Origin: Marasmius tenuissimus
Taxonomy: Eukaryota; Basidiomycota; Agaricomycetes; Agaricales; Marasmiaceae
Assembly: GCA_029532415.1 (NCBI GenBank)
Contig: JAQOTA010000046.1
Span: 1,550,001 to 1,614,000 of the forward strand
Length of the DNA stretch: 64,000 nucleotides
Direction of reading: 5' to 3'
Shown: one piece after another, positions 13,501-25,236 of the stretch
Numbering within the stretch: the stretch's first letter is position 1
Layout of the letters: every line of letters starts with the position of its first letter
Translations under genes and position numbers: made by a program
The notes under the pieces: model-generated
What the model was told of the DNA's origin: nothing
Databases searched by the model: none
Seen by the model: only the letters and a program-made list of their open reading frames with translations

Positions 13501-15001
13501 GCTTCCGGGCAAGACGTCTTTCCTACCTCAAGGTCATGACATCCTGGTGCAGAGCCCAGTGACCATTGCGGCCCAAGTTTGGATTCCTCGTCGCGGCAGA
13601 ATTCGCCCTGTCCTGTCGGCCAGTCCTGTGAGCCCCGATGGAGTTACCCTCACGGCTCACCTACTTCGTTATCCTCACCCGTCATCTACACGCCCAAGAC
13701 AGATTGGCAGAGGAAAGCAACGGATAGCAGAACCCTCAAAGGAGTTTGACGTGCTCCAATTTGATGATTTCCCGGAAGTGACATCAGGGTGCTATGCGCT
13801 CCATATCGAAGCTCTGGAGTGCAAACAATTTGCGTTTAGGGACCTGATAATCGAATTCATTCCCACAGATGAAGATCTTGATGGCGTTCATCCCAATTCT
13901 GGCTCTGTTTCAGGAGGGGGGAGAGCGACAGAGCAAAGCCGCTCTGGCACTGTACCAGGTCGCCATCCACTGCCAGATACTGCGAAAACGGAGAAGGTGA
14001 TGGAACAAGATACTCATCTTTCCGAACACCAGGACTCGGCGGAGATGCCTTCTGTCACCTCCGATGGGCCAGGCTACGAGGTATTGGAGACAAACGGGAA
14101 ACTCATTCTACAGTCCGTCCCGACTCCTGTCTATCGATTCCAATTCTCTCTATACGGCCCAGAAGGATTACAACATGGGAGTTTCATCTTCTCCCCCGAA
14201 ACCACTCGACATAACGACTTGAACAACCTTACAATGTTCCTGTTTCCTCTCACCCGCAAACTTTCACTCGAACGTTATTGGATTGATCTAAATCCTGAGC
14301 ATGTCGCCCTAGGACTAGGGGATAGAACGGCCCAAGAGCGTATCATTGGCGCTTCAAGCAATATTAGCGGCTTTTTCGATGAACCAGGATCTGGAGAGCA
14401 GGAGGAGCAACCGCAGGGCCTCAGGCCAGGAGCAGGCCCCGAAGTGACCCAGGGGGACGCCATTCCCTACCTGCACCCGGATTCGTTAGAGGTCACTTAT
14501 CTTCGTGATGGGGCGGGTCATGACCACTCCGAGCAATTAGAAACGCAGGAGCCACTTACACGTCAACCTGTCTCGCCTCCTCTCTATCGGTTTGAATTTT
14601 CTCTACACACCCCCAAAGGCTGGCACCATGGAAGCTTCCCTCTATCCCACAAAATCGATCGAGATCTCAGAATGTGCCGCCTCAAAATGGTGCTATTTCC
14701 TCACCCTCAAGAAATCCGGCTAGAGTGTCATCATTGCGGTCCGAATTCTGGTCGTGACGCCACGGTAAGAGAGGAAGAGATTGCCCGAGGACATATGGCT
14801 CCCGCTTCGAAAGGCACCAATGGGCCTTTCAACCTTTCAAGACTCGGAGATCAGGAGGAGCCACAGTATCCGGGAGGATCACTTTTCGAAACCGTCGAAT
14901 TCTCAAGTCAAGAGGAAGACGATACTCAGGTCCCGCCATCATCTTTACCGAACGAATCCGAATCCCATCCGACTGACCGCCATTCGGCGAACTGCCAGTG
15001 A
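10557..15001 (+). CDS. Large membrane protein of a lineage-specific uncharacterised family, 1464 aa
   Basis: Two exons, 10557-10988 and 11039-15001, are separated by a 50-nt GT-AG intron in phase 0. The N-terminal block carries TISNGIQDIAALLPLLGTEQ and AAATPLSIFGSLGVVK. As I remember it, this start is typical of a large family of uncharacterised Agaricomycete proteins; no database was searched. Hydrophobic segments lie near residues 40-75, 150-185, 195-215 and 300-325 (LAIVQISLVVGMGMIVAGYV), so the N-terminal third is membrane-bound. A long soluble region follows, with no known enzymatic motif. The C-terminal 300 residues contain a duplicated module of 59 residues (see the repeat entry) and acidic, Ser/Glu-rich linkers. 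The function is unknown. The frame is undisturbed over nearly 4 kb, which argues for a live gene. An intron-like GTAAGT...CAG lies just after the stop, in the 3' UTR. Confidence 0.85.
14117..14746 (+). repeat. Internal duplication in the 1464-aa protein (two 59-residue modules)
   Basis: Positions 14117-14293 and 14570-14746 are each 177 nt, in the same frame, and encode clearly related segments. Both begin V-x-x-P-x-Y-R-F-x-F-S-L, continue with PxGxxHGSF and end with a L-x-x-[MV]-x-L-F-P run followed by a strand of alternating hydrophobic and charged residues. The nucleotide sequences have diverged considerably, so the duplication is old. Judging from residue patterns alone, each copy may be a small beta-rich fold. 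Confidence 0.7.
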
Positions 15002-16330
15002 CTCGGTAAGTACCACATCATTTCCTTTTTCTTTCGATTATTAAAGCTCACAACCGTCGTAACAGCTCTCAGGCGCCGTTCTCTCGACCATTTGCTACCT
15101 CAAAATCGCGGGAGCTCAGGGTCATAGACATTAGGATGTCTGTAACCGTTCCTTTGTTTTCCCCGTAATCCCTCCGCCTTTTGCTATCGCGTCGCTCGCT
15201 GTGTTATTTTGCTCTTCTCTCCCCGTATCCTTCAATCTGATTTTGCTATGTATCCATACATCCCTGCTATCCCACTTGCTGTTTACCGCCACTGTATCCC
15301 TCGCTTTCCGAGATGCTTTCCGTACTCACGTCGATTTATTGCTATCTTTCTGTATCCATCACATTTCCTGGCATTTTTGCCTACTCTACTGTATAACTTC
15401 ACTCTGCTTTGAGGATATTCAAGCGCATCTTACCCTGCTATCGTTGTTTTCTGCATTGTTTTCGCTACAAACGTCTCGCTATCGACGCCAGTTCAAGTTG
15501 TTGTCTACGCTTATCACGAAGAATTCTCTTATTTAACCTCGAATGAACCACGAAAATTTCACAAATGATGAGTGTAAAACAGGCGATGATACGACAGAGG
15601 ACAGTCGAACTCATTGTGGGTCCACATGTATGGGCGTTAGATGTCGACGCCGACGCTAAAATCCTCTCGATGCATTGTGGCTGAGATTCGGGAGCCCCTC
15701 TGATGCCTGGCCATACCACGAAGGTTGAATGAACGGTGAGTTATTTGGCCGCCTTCATGGCTGTATAATTTGGCGGTAATCCGAAGAATGATTCAAGCTT
15801 TTGAAGTGTGCATATGTAGGGTTCGTTCATACAACTCGACTGAGAACCTAGCGCGTCTCCGTACCGATGATAAACCTGAGTATCGCCAACTCAAACACCG
15901 TTTCTTGCCAGGTGCACAGATGGTTGTATTGCGTCAGACATAGTCTTGTTGACTTGTAAAAGTGAAAAGATTGTATGCCTTGAGGAATCATGGATCTGTG
16001 AGCTCGAGTTTCCACAGAGTGGAACTAATAGCTCACAAACTTACGAGTTTAAATACCTCTGCGAGACCGTGGTTTGTGGGCTCATGACGGTCAAAGAGAG
16101 AAGGGATCAGTAGTAAGAACTTCAGAGTAGCTCGCCTGGCAACTTGCCAAGTTTGCTGGGGTTTCCTACACGCTAATGGTTAAGCTCCAAGAATAACTAT
16201 CCAGTTTGCTGACTCCGCTACGTACATAGTCTCAAGTGCGAGCCGGGCGCGATAATGAATGTGTCTCATGTACTGTACCTGTGCGCATGAACGAGGAGCA
16301 AAATATTCGGTCAACTCCATTGATCGATGA
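15002..16330. other. Intergenic, pyrimidine-rich downstream region
   Basis: This begins with the 3' UTR of the preceding gene, including a likely UTR intron (about 15006-15065), and then has strongly C/T-rich sequence to about 15540. No coding pattern or RNA gene was found before the tRNA at 16331. Confidence 0.4.
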
Positions 16331-16425
16331 TACACCGTTCGGGAATCGAACCCGAGCCGCTTGCTACACTAAACAAATCGGACGTCTATGGAAGGCAAGC
16401 ATGATAACCACTTCACCAACGGTGT
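16331..16425 (-). tRNA. tRNA-Gly(TCC) with a 23-nt intron
   Basis: On the minus strand the sequence folds as a cloverleaf. The 7-bp acceptor is ACACCGT/ACGGTGT with A as discriminator. The D arm is GTGA-AGTGGTTA-TCAT. The anticodon stem is CTTGC/GCAAG with loop CTTCCAA after splicing, giving anticodon TCC at 16390-16392. The T arm is TCGGG-TTCGATT-CCCGA. An intron of 23 nt (16366-16388) sits one base 3' of the anticodon, the canonical position. The mature length is 72 nt. The A-box and B-box motifs (GTGAAGTGG, GGTTCGATTCC) match RNA polymerase III internal promoters, and the D-arm and anticodon-loop sequence resembles fungal Gly(UCC) tRNAs. Confidence 0.92.
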
Positions 16426-18489
16426 TATACTTAAGTCTATCCAAACAGTATCTATCATGAGTTCCAATCGTTCCCTCTCGAACCCGTCCTTCCTGATGCC
16501 TCTTCTCTTAACCTCCCACAATCGCCATTTGTTTTTTACAAATTGCAGTAAAACTTCTTTCCAAAACTACATGGTGCGCGTACCCCGGGTGTCCAACAGC
16601 CCAAAGCCTCCCAAGTCAAAGTCAAAACGCGGAAAGAAGCCCCATCGGGTCTTCGGCCAGAATTCCGGAACCCCTACGAATCCTTTCCTCTCTTCCAGCC
16701 GTGAAAATCGCATTCGGGAAAGAGCGGTCTTTGATGAGCCCCGGGGATCCCGAATCTCGATGAAAAAGAAAAATTGCTGCCCAGTAGCGCCAAGTCAGTG
16801 CAACATAGTATTAGGGGTCTTTCAAACCCAGCGAATGTGGCATTTGGAGTGTCCCATTCCTATCACGGGTGGTTTCTTGATGGCCGCTGGCCATGGCTCG
16901 GGCTTTTTAACGAGTGACGTTGGAGATGAACGAAAAGAGGAATATTCACTGATTTATTGGGGCCCGATGACTTTGTCGACCTCTCCTGTGAGAGGGTACA
17001 TTGGAAACAGGGTATCATGAGCTTGCAAGTGCGAGACCCTTGACTAGTAAGAGTATATCTACATCAGATGGACAGAAGCGCGCGGAGAATGGCTTTGACG
17101 CGTCTTGAGAGTACCGGAATCCTCAAAGCACCGAAGGTTGAGCGTACCTCGCCTCGCGTGTCGCATCCGGAGCTAAATTTTCCAGGAAGATGCGAAAAAA
17201 AATGAGGCCAGACACGTTGAACCTCTTCCTCTTCTCGCACGCAGGGTCACGTCCCTAGAATATGTGGCGTCAACATGGAACATTGAACTGAGAGGGGATA
17301 GTAAAAATTTCCATCGTTCACGCGACGAGTTTGGGATCAAACTTCTTCGCTTCATCGCGTCTCCGGATCCAGCGTGCCAAACTGGGCGTAAATACATCTC
17401 TATTAATCAAACCCTGCGGAGTTCATGAGAAAGCCTAAGAAACCATGTTTTCAACTCGAAATATGTACTGTCATGAACTACGCACAAGCGAAGTCATTGT
17501 CCCTAAGGGTCCCCATTGAGTACCTACCCTCACAACGATCATCAGCCTGGCTGACATCATTTACGACCTTTTCCATGGGAAGTTCCAACGTCGTGAAGCG
17601 CCCGACTCAGAACTTCCAGAAGTTCAGTTTAGAGCCGTATCTGGAACTTGAGATGTTGAAAAGGTGCTGGAAAGTCAATCGCCGATGGGACTGCTCTGGA
17701 TAAGCCTCAGAGGATGACTTGTATCTACCGCAGAGGCGCAGAAGAGTGAGAACTATATGTGTACATACAAAATCTTGAGCTCGAAGGTTGAAGTTGGTTG
17801 TAGGTTGACCGCCGGCACCGATAGAAATCTTTTGAGAGAACCGCAGTGAAGCTTCCGGAGCCTAGACGGAACCGCCGATGCATTCAGGAAGTCGTTTTTC
17901 CCGGTGCGAGAAGCTTTGAGCAGCGAGACCTAGAATGAAATTGTGCCAATAGTCCTGATCCAACGTAGTGGAACGAAAGAGACCCGGGCGGTCACGGCGA
18001 CCGTCACGGATGTTGTGACTTCACCTTGGCCAGGACCGTCATCTCAAGCAAACAATGTATCGGAAAGCTTTTCGCGAACATGGCAGGCTCAAGATTCCTC
18101 AACACAAGACTTCTCAGGCACTGGAAAATGCGAGAAAATCGCAAAGAAATCAGGCCGTGTTGCAAACTGAGAACGAGATCGCACCGTGAGATCAAGCACA
18201 AGATCCTACCACTAGAACCTCGAAATTTTTCTTCAGGGGCGAGCACCAGTGTGCAGAGAAAACCAGAACGCAGGAAGCACTAGTCGCAGAAGCTCTGGTG
18301 AATCCCAGTTTGGTAAGGATTGGACCCCAATGAGTTACCGTGCCTAAGCTTATGTGACGCCTTCCCACCTCCACAAACAGATATCTACACCGACAATATT
18401 TATATGGCTTCCTCCTCAACTCAGTTATCTCTTCCTATCCCAACCTTCAAAATTCCCCGCGATTTTCTCCCCATCCGCGTTGATCCAAA
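16426..18489. other. Intergenic, no firm gene
   Basis: A plus-strand frame at 16388-17020 overlaps the tRNA and cannot be real at its start. Its middle (about 16575-16780) is basic and Ser/Pro-rich and could be an exon, but nothing joins it. A frame at 17943-18170 looks protein-like in composition (Thr/Ser/Gln-rich) without a motif. The last 150 bases are the leader of the DUF6534 gene. Confidence 0.35.
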
Positions 18490-20987
18490 ATGTCCGCCTC
18501 TCCCCTCAACTTCACCTCCTTGCTCGAGTCTCAAGGTCAAGTGCCAGGAATGCCGCCCAAGAAAATTTTGGAATTGACGTGGGTGTTTGAATCTCTTTCT
18601 CTCCAAGTCGACGTTTCACATAGCATTCCGCTGTCGCAGGTTTGGTGCTGCCCTCGTCGGGGTCTTAATCGCGTCTATGTAAGATAGATCATCTCGTCGT
18701 CGCGTTTCCTAAGCCCTGACATTGAACTCGACAGCTTCTACGGAGGTGAGTACGCTATCTCGCGCAACACCCAAACGAACATACTCAAGAGTCAACATAT
18801 CTTTCATCTAGTATCTGTAATCCAAACGTACATCTATTTCGTCGTCAAACCATCGGAGACACCGCGTGAACGCCACGATGGTTGGTGCATGAAATCTCTG
18901 GCAAGTCCTGTTTTCCCCGTGTCGAATAGTTCGCTCACCGGCCCCCCTCAGGTTGGCTCTGTTTTCGTCTTCGACACGATTCATCAAATTTTCATATGCC
19001 ACACAAGTACGAATTGTTCCCCGCCACCATCTTTCTCCCTCACGGCTACTTACCCACGACCCATCATAGTCTATACCTACCTCGTTCTGGATGCCGGAGA
19101 TCCCCTTGCGCTCAACACCGTTGTCTGGTAAGGCCAAGTCACATAACTACAATTTTTCCTTACTAATCTTCTGTCGTCTGTAGGAGTCTGTTGGTATGTT
19201 TTACCCGTACCGTCCCCCGCTATGTTTCTGATCCGAGCTATCATAGGCGGAGGTTCTCTTCAATGCGAGTCCATCTCCAATTCAATATTTTACCTACATT
19301 AACCTCCCGACCATTTCGCTAGGGTTTGATTGGGTTCCTCGTTCAGAGGTGTGTCGACTTCATATCCCACTAACCTAGAACCGCACTGACTGTTTCGTCT
19401 TCTAGCTTCCTCACATGGCGCGTCTGGCTTTGTACGTTATCTCCTCCTTCTGGATTCATCAAGGACGCCGTAACCCTGACACTTTGCTATTGTCATGTCC
19501 TATTCTTTAGTGAGCAAGCGTAATTATTGGTTGACTGCTCCGGCGTTCCTGTTGGTTCTGGCTGAATTTGGTACGTGTTGCCCAATTTCTTTCGTTGTCT
19601 GAATGTGTAGTAATATGAACTTTTTAGGATGCATCATTGGTTAGTACTTCATTCTCGAGCCCCGCTCCAGCGCCGCGACTTACGCTCGCCTCTCTTCTCG
19701 AACTTGAAGCTTTCGGAATCAAAGCGTACGTTCTCTGTTCGATTTATCAACTTGCTTCCTCCGACCTAGTTTTTGACTAACCTATTGCAGTCTTGTGTTT
19801 GTTAGGACCTTCGCCGACCTTGCGACAATGAAGGTGAGCAAAACCTCTCCAGTCGTCACAACGTCCAGTCCATCACTCCTAACAAAACCTCAGTGGTTGT
19901 CCATTCTTGTCAATGCCCTTGCCGCCGCTGGGGATGTATACATAACTGGCTCCCTCTCGTTCCTTCTTCACCGATCCCGAACCGGCTTCCAAAGGTACGT
20001 AATTCCCTTGACACCGTCCGTACTGCCTTACTCAGTCCTTGCCTGTCTTCGCAGGTCCGATGCTATTATCACAAAGCTCGTAAGTCCTACCTCTTCTTTC
20101 CCGTTTGGCTCTTTACTCAAGTACCATATCTCCTCCCTCCCTTCCCCGGGTGGCGCAGATCCACTTCACCGTCAACACTGGGCTCCTCACGACGTAAGTC
20201 TCTTGTTTCTCTGTACCACGAGGTTATTCAGCTGACACCTACACTACAATTAGATGCTGCGCTGTCGGGTCTTTGATCTCGGTGAGTACCTTCAAACTTA
20301 GTTTCAGACCAGTAATCTAATCTGATCGTTGACATTCCAGATCTTGGCTGCCCCGACTACCTTCATCTACATCGCGTTCTTCTTCACGATCGGACGTCGT
20401 GAGTTGTCTCTTTGGTCGTGTGCCGCAAGGACCATCAATGACTGATGCCGTTCCCGAGCAGTCTATGCCAACTCCCTTATGTGTACTCTGAACGCGCGAT
20501 CGTACATCCGCAATAGTGGCGACGACTGCAACAGTACCAGTCGCATGTTTGGCTCTCATGACATGCCGACAATGGGGACTGCTCTGGTGAGCACTGTCAT
20601 CCAGTTGTGTGCATCCCTTCGTTCACTTACCTTTCATCTTTATTCCAGCCGACTCGCATTGCAGGAGGGATCTCCATCCACGTCGACACAATGCACAAGT
20701 ACGATAACGACCGTGACATCGAGAAGGGTGGACAGGAACAGGTGGAGATGAGCCCGGTTGGCAAGTCGAAGCCAGGACGTGATGATCGGAGTTCGGATGA
20801 GATCGAGCACGTAAGTTTCTTGTTTTATTTGCTTGTCTCTTGGCTTGTTTACATATGGGCGTCGTTGTTTTAGGGAAATGGGGTCAGTTTCTGCGAGATG
20901 GAGGACTCGGAGGATTTCGAGAAGGCATCGACAATTCAGCCACCTCAGCAGTGCTTTCTTCGTCAAGAGCGCGGTATTACGGCGTGA
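18490..20987 (+). CDS. DUF6534-type seven-helix membrane protein, 399 aa, 22 exons
   Basis: The rebuilt exons are 18490-18578, 18640-18678, 18735-18745, 18812-18900, 18952-19006, 19070-19127, 19184-19193, 19247-19264, 19323-19348, 19406-19431, 19511-19570, 19628-19639, 19710-19725, 19791-19833, 19894-19994, 20055-20079, 20159-20193, 20254-20281, 20341-20398, 20462-20586, 20649-20810 and 20874-20987. Every junction keeps phase and the protein reads without a break to TGA. Seven hydrophobic helices can be counted: FGAALVGVLIASIFYG, VGSVFVFDTIHQIFI, VVWSLLAEVLFNGLIGF, WLTAPAFLLVLAEFG, LSILVNALAAAGDVYI, TVNTGLLTTCCAVGSLI and TTFIYIAFFFTIGRLYANS. The LHRSRTGFxxSD segment and the final LMCTLNARSYI match the DUF6534 family as I know it. 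A hydrophilic, Asp/Glu-rich tail of about 110 residues follows. Introns 4 and 8 begin with GC. The family has no proven function, and a receptor role is only a guess from its topology. Confidence 0.88.
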
Positions 20988-21849
20988 TTGGTGATTGGTT
21001 TAGTGTTCTGTTGTTCTCCCCTTTGATCTCTCCGCGCATACCCACGTCTAGAGCCTCACTCTTTTGACGATGTCTTTTCGCTCGCTCCTCCGATGCTACT
21101 TTCCCCTCGATTTTCTTGATCCCCCACTGTTGCTTGATGATACCAAATGTCTGTCTTTACCTCTGCTCCCCTCCATTCGATATCTATCCTCTTGGTCTCC
21201 CGCCCTGTGTGCATAAGTATCTTGCTTGCCCACCCTTTCCGTTTTTTTTTGTATCCATACTTATCTGCTTTGCACGCTGTACATGTTGTATTTCTACTAT
21301 TCCCGCCTCTCGTTGAAACTTTCCTTGGCCACACACTCACGTACTTACCCCTCGTCACTCCTTCATCATTCCCTTTTCATATCTTTTTTCTTGGCTGCTC
21401 GGTCTTCGGGGTTGTAGTTCGTTATACCCAGTCCCGGTACTCTGATCCTCACATACTTGCTCTAAAATTCCGTTGTCTACTTATCTCTTGTTTTTGCGGT
21501 ACCAGTCCGGCGCTTTGACAGTACTTTACTGTATGTGTACTCCCAGTTTGCTACTTGCAGTATACATAGTTCCTTGATCGGTCATTAATGTTTTGGTCTC
21601 ATCTCCTGATTTGATTCTTCATTCAATTTCGGGGGGGTCCATTCTACCACCGAGCCGCTGGGACGGGGTTAGTGTGATCGGAGAGTCCTGGCCGGCTGAC
21701 TGAAGGGGTTTTAGGTGAACTTTGAGGTTTTGCTGTGGTGACTTCCACGCCCGAGTAAAGTTTTTGACTGACGGAAGGCAGAGATTGGGGGTTCAATCAT
21801 GCATGTACCTATACAGCCTGGAATGAAAGCCTCTGTCAGACTGGGAGAA
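20988..21849. other. Intergenic, T/C-rich
   Basis: This is the 3' region of the DUF6534 gene, with long pyrimidine-rich stretches and a 9-T run at 21242-21250. The open frames here are by-products of that composition. No gene or element was recognised. Confidence 0.4.
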
Positions 21850-22660
21850 GCGCGACGCGACGCGCTTGGTCACGTTTCTGGAGCGTGACTTGGTGCTGTC
21901 AGTTGTGCCTTATCGGGCCGGGGTAATTTAAATGAACCGTTCTTTCACTTGGACCTCCAAGTTGAAATTTCAACAGTTCAACCCAGCTAACACCTCCTTC
22001 TTCCCGGGTCTATTGTCACTGCAAATCCTATTATCCTTCTGCCTTGACCCTTGGCAGCGGCTACACGGTCTCAAGTATCTAGTGGCAGCTTCTCTCTCTC
22101 TCTCTCTCGGTGTATTGCCCAAGCCTCCAAGGATTGTCTGCCGCCGACTCGTTTCTTCCTGAAACCATTCGCGGGGCTGAACATTCAAGCTCACCTCAAA
22201 GCAATGGGGATTTGACGGCATATCTGCATCTTGCATCGAAAGGTATTGTGATGTCCTCAAAGTCAAATTTGTTTGACAAATGTAGCGGCTTACGCTCTTT
22301 ACGGCGTTGAAGGTAACCAGGCTTGTCAAGCAGCGATGGATACGATCGAGAGGGAGAGTACGGCTTACCACAACCACTACTTGTTGGACTCAAGCTCGTC
22401 GGCGTATATCCCCTTAATTACATATCACCCTGGGCTTCCAAGTACCAGCTTATCAGAAGCTGCGCCGGTTGCACGTAAGATCGATTATTGGAAACGTTTT
22501 TCTTGCTGGCTGACACTGGCAACACAGGACCCGGACAAACCATTCTACGCTGGCCCCGGAATCGGAACGTTTCATGAATGTTTTATGCAACCGAACTCAA
22601 CCCGTTTCAAAACTTGTTTACCTCCGACATAATTTGACTATGCCCATGAAGGAGGGCGCG

Positions 22661-22668
22661 GATAAAAG
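22661..22668 (+). promoter_or_regulatory. TATA-like element of CDA1
   Basis: GATAAAAG lies about 95 bp before the CDA1 ATG. The same GGATAAAAGCTC context is present about 90 bp before the CDA2 start (minus strand, near 45221-45232), so this core promoter was kept in both duplicated copies. Confidence 0.5.
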
Positions 22669-22759
22669 CTCAAGGCTTCAAGTCTCTTCTCACCATCTCC
22701 CCCACTTCTCCCTCTTTCTACCTGCCCGGACCCCCCATCTCAAATCTAACTCTTGGACA

Positions 22760-23933
22760 ATGAAGGCTTTCGGCGCTCTCCAATTCGCTCTTTTCTCCCT
22801 CTCATTCATCACGCCAGCGCTTGCAGCCCCTAGGAGTCTGCAGTCGCGTCAACAACTCGCACAAGTTGTCACTCAATGCACGGAACCCAACACCGTCGCG
22901 TTGACCTTTGACGATGGTCCTTACGACTATATCTTGGAACTTGCCAAGACGCTGGAAGACGCCGGTGGAAAGGGAACGTTCTTCTTCAGTGGGTGTTCAA
23001 GTCTTTCTTCATGGCAAATCTCAAATCAACCCCTTTATCATGATAGACGGGGACAACTGGAATTGCATTTACAACTACCAGGACCAGATTAAGGAAGTTC
23101 ATGCTAGGGGACACCAACTCGCGAACCACGCTTGGAAGCACGTCGACTTGACACAACAGAGCTGGGACCAACGTGAGTAGACTCGCTCTATCGCTTTGTT
23201 TTATCTCTTCTCGGAGCTGACGGAAAACCGGTAGTCCACGACTTGTTCTGGAAGGTCGAACGTACGTACGCGGTACTGTGAACTCTCGGAGCAAAACTAA
23301 TATCTTCTCTATAGAGGCACTCCAACGCATCGTCGGTGTTACCCCGGCTATGGCGCGTCCTCGTACGTTGATATAGTTCCTCATTCGCTCGTATTTATGC
23401 TTACCATTGTGTCATTTATAGCCTTCGGAAACTACAACGACCTTGTGAGACAGGTCGCCGCAGCTCGCGGACAGACGATTGTGAACTGGGACTACGAGTG
23501 AGTCCGACTGTGTATCCTGTGGGGTGACTTTGACTGACAGACACCTTCTAGTACTCAAGATGCCGCAGCAGTCATGCCCAGCCCAGACGAGAGGGTTGAG
23601 AACTACAGAAAGTTGATTGAGCAACATCCTTCCACGATCTTGGCTCTCAACCACGAGGTCAAAAGTACGATCTTCCTCCATGGCTTGTGCGACTTGAATG
23701 CCTCACTGATTACCGTCTTGTACATCTACAGAGGAAACCGTTCAAATCGTCATGCCCAAAGTCGTCAACATGTTGAAGGATGCCGGGTACCGTATGGTCA
23801 CCGTCGCTGAGTGCCTCGGAATGCAACCATACCAGAAGATTGAGAGCCCTCAGACCCCCGATGTACGTTCCTACCCTTCGTTTCTTGTTACGCTTGCTGA
23901 AAGCTTCTATCATAGGCGAGCTGGACGTGTTAA
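22760..23933 (+). CDS. Chitin deacetylase (CE4 / NodB domain), secreted, copy 1 (CDA1)
   Basis: The protein is predicted to remove acetyl groups from chitin to give chitosan, outside the cell or in the wall. Exons are 22760-22988, 23047-23172, 23235-23261, 23315-23362, 23422-23497, 23552-23664, 23732-23862 and 23916-23933, giving 255 aa. A signal peptide of about 20 residues ends near PALAA. CE4 motifs appear in order: TFDDGP (catalytic base and metal Asp), the NHAWKH pair of metal-binding His, RPPFGNYND, the WDYDTQD region and ILALNHEV. The last exon is only 18 nt and encodes an SWTC-type end, whose Cys may bridge to the N-terminal Cys, as in fungal deacetylases of known structure. No GPI-type Ser/Thr tail is present, so a soluble secreted enzyme is likely. 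The gene converges on DLH1, about 230 bp away. Confidence 0.9.
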
Positions 23934-24160
23934 TCTGGTTCTCGGCCTCTACCTTGGGAGATAAATTCATATGGGTGAATACCTGGTCGGACTTTTCCAA
24001 CACGTACACTCCTTAATACTATTAGGACTCTCCTTCACGTTCATTTGACAAAACTTTCATTGCCGTACTGGTATTTACGAGTATAGAGCGGACTAATAAT
24101 CGAAACTTAACATTTCCTGTAAAAGTCCCATCCGACGATGCATATTATTGATGTCAGCTA

Positions 24161-25236
24161 TTAAGCCACCAAGTATTTCTTGAGCCATTCTACAGTGGCT
24201 TTGAAACATTCCTCCTTCGCCGCCTTGATTACAGGTTTGCTCACGTCTCCACGAGCTGCGAACCCATGTTCACATCCCTCAAAGTGTTCGCGTTTATAGC
24301 CGGGACTGAACTTTCCGCCACCAAAGACCTGATCAGCTTTCGCCTGAGCTTCTGGGGGGAATTGCGAGTCGTCGGAGCATGAGTTGATCAAGAGGGGTGC
24401 TTTAGAGGACGCAAAATATTTCTATGTCGGAGTTGTGGTTAGAATTCGCGCCAAGCGAGGGATCAATTGAGAGTAAACCAACCTCAAGGTCCTCGGGTAC
24501 TTTGAGAAAAGAGGGATGGGCGACGACAGCAGCCTTGATGGTGTTGTTGAACGCGAGATCGAAGGTAAAGCGTCCTATTGGTGATAAGTCCAGTCCCCGG
24601 AAGGAACGGGGTCACTATTCGAAGACGTACCTCCCCAGCAGTATCCTGCGGCGCCGAACACCTCTATGCCCTCTGCTTTGAGGGCATTGACGACCTTTTC
24701 AATGATTTCCCGCTGCTCATCGAGGGAGTGTGTTTTGAACCAGGCGACGCGATCGAACTCAGGCCCGGTGTAGCTTGGACTGATTATTTCGGCAGGAATC
24801 GGGTTTCCCTTGAAGTAATCAATTCCGATTGTCTGCAATGAGATGAAATTAGAGCGCGCCCCGGGGAACAAACCATCATGAGCGGGCGTAACGTACCTTG
24901 AACCCATTGGCGGCATGATCAGATATAAGGAGCTAATACGAGATGTCAGCACGCAGCAATAGGATCGGGTACAATACGAATCGAAAGCATCGAACCTGGT
25001 TGTTGGGTAGCTGAAGACCAAACGCGTCAGGGAGGTACAGGACGACCGTGTTCTTGTGCTGATTGTTTTCGGGCTCTGCCGTATAGCAGTCGATGCCTCC
25101 GATCTTCTCCCACTTTCCGGTGGGCGTTCCTTCGTGAGTGATGCCTTTAAACAAGTCAACAATAACTCGGACACCCATCGACAAGCACTGGGTGGGTCGA
25201 ACCTTTGAAGCAGTTGTCACAAAGCGTTTCGGCCAT
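24161..25236 (-). CDS. Dienelactone hydrolase family protein, copy 1 (DLH1), 257 aa
   Basis: Exons on the minus strand are 25203-25236, 24996-25144, 24897-24932, 24631-24832, 24483-24574 and 24161-24421. The protein has the DLH alpha/beta-hydrolase layout with a Cys nucleophile. The elbow is GYCWGG, the Asp is in SCSDDSQFPPEAQ and the His is in EGCEHGFAARG, so the Cys-Asp-His triad is complete. The N-terminus has a CDNCFKG motif common in fungal members. No signal peptide is seen, so the enzyme should be cytosolic. Family members hydrolyse dienelactones in aromatic breakdown, but many fungal ones have unknown substrates; only the family is claimed. A TATATAA-like box lies about 75 bp upstream of the ATG (near 25310). 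Exon lengths (34, 149, 36, 202, 92, 261) are identical to those of DLH2 at 42685-43763. Confidence 0.9.

Noticed and set aside
16388..17020. 210-codon open frame
   Set aside because: It starts inside the tRNA-Gly gene, has no motif and an odd composition. Only a central basic part could be an exon.
24575..25174. 199-codon minus-strand frame starting within the DLH1 region
   Set aside because: It reads through introns of DLH1. The spliced model with exon lengths identical to DLH2 is clearly better.
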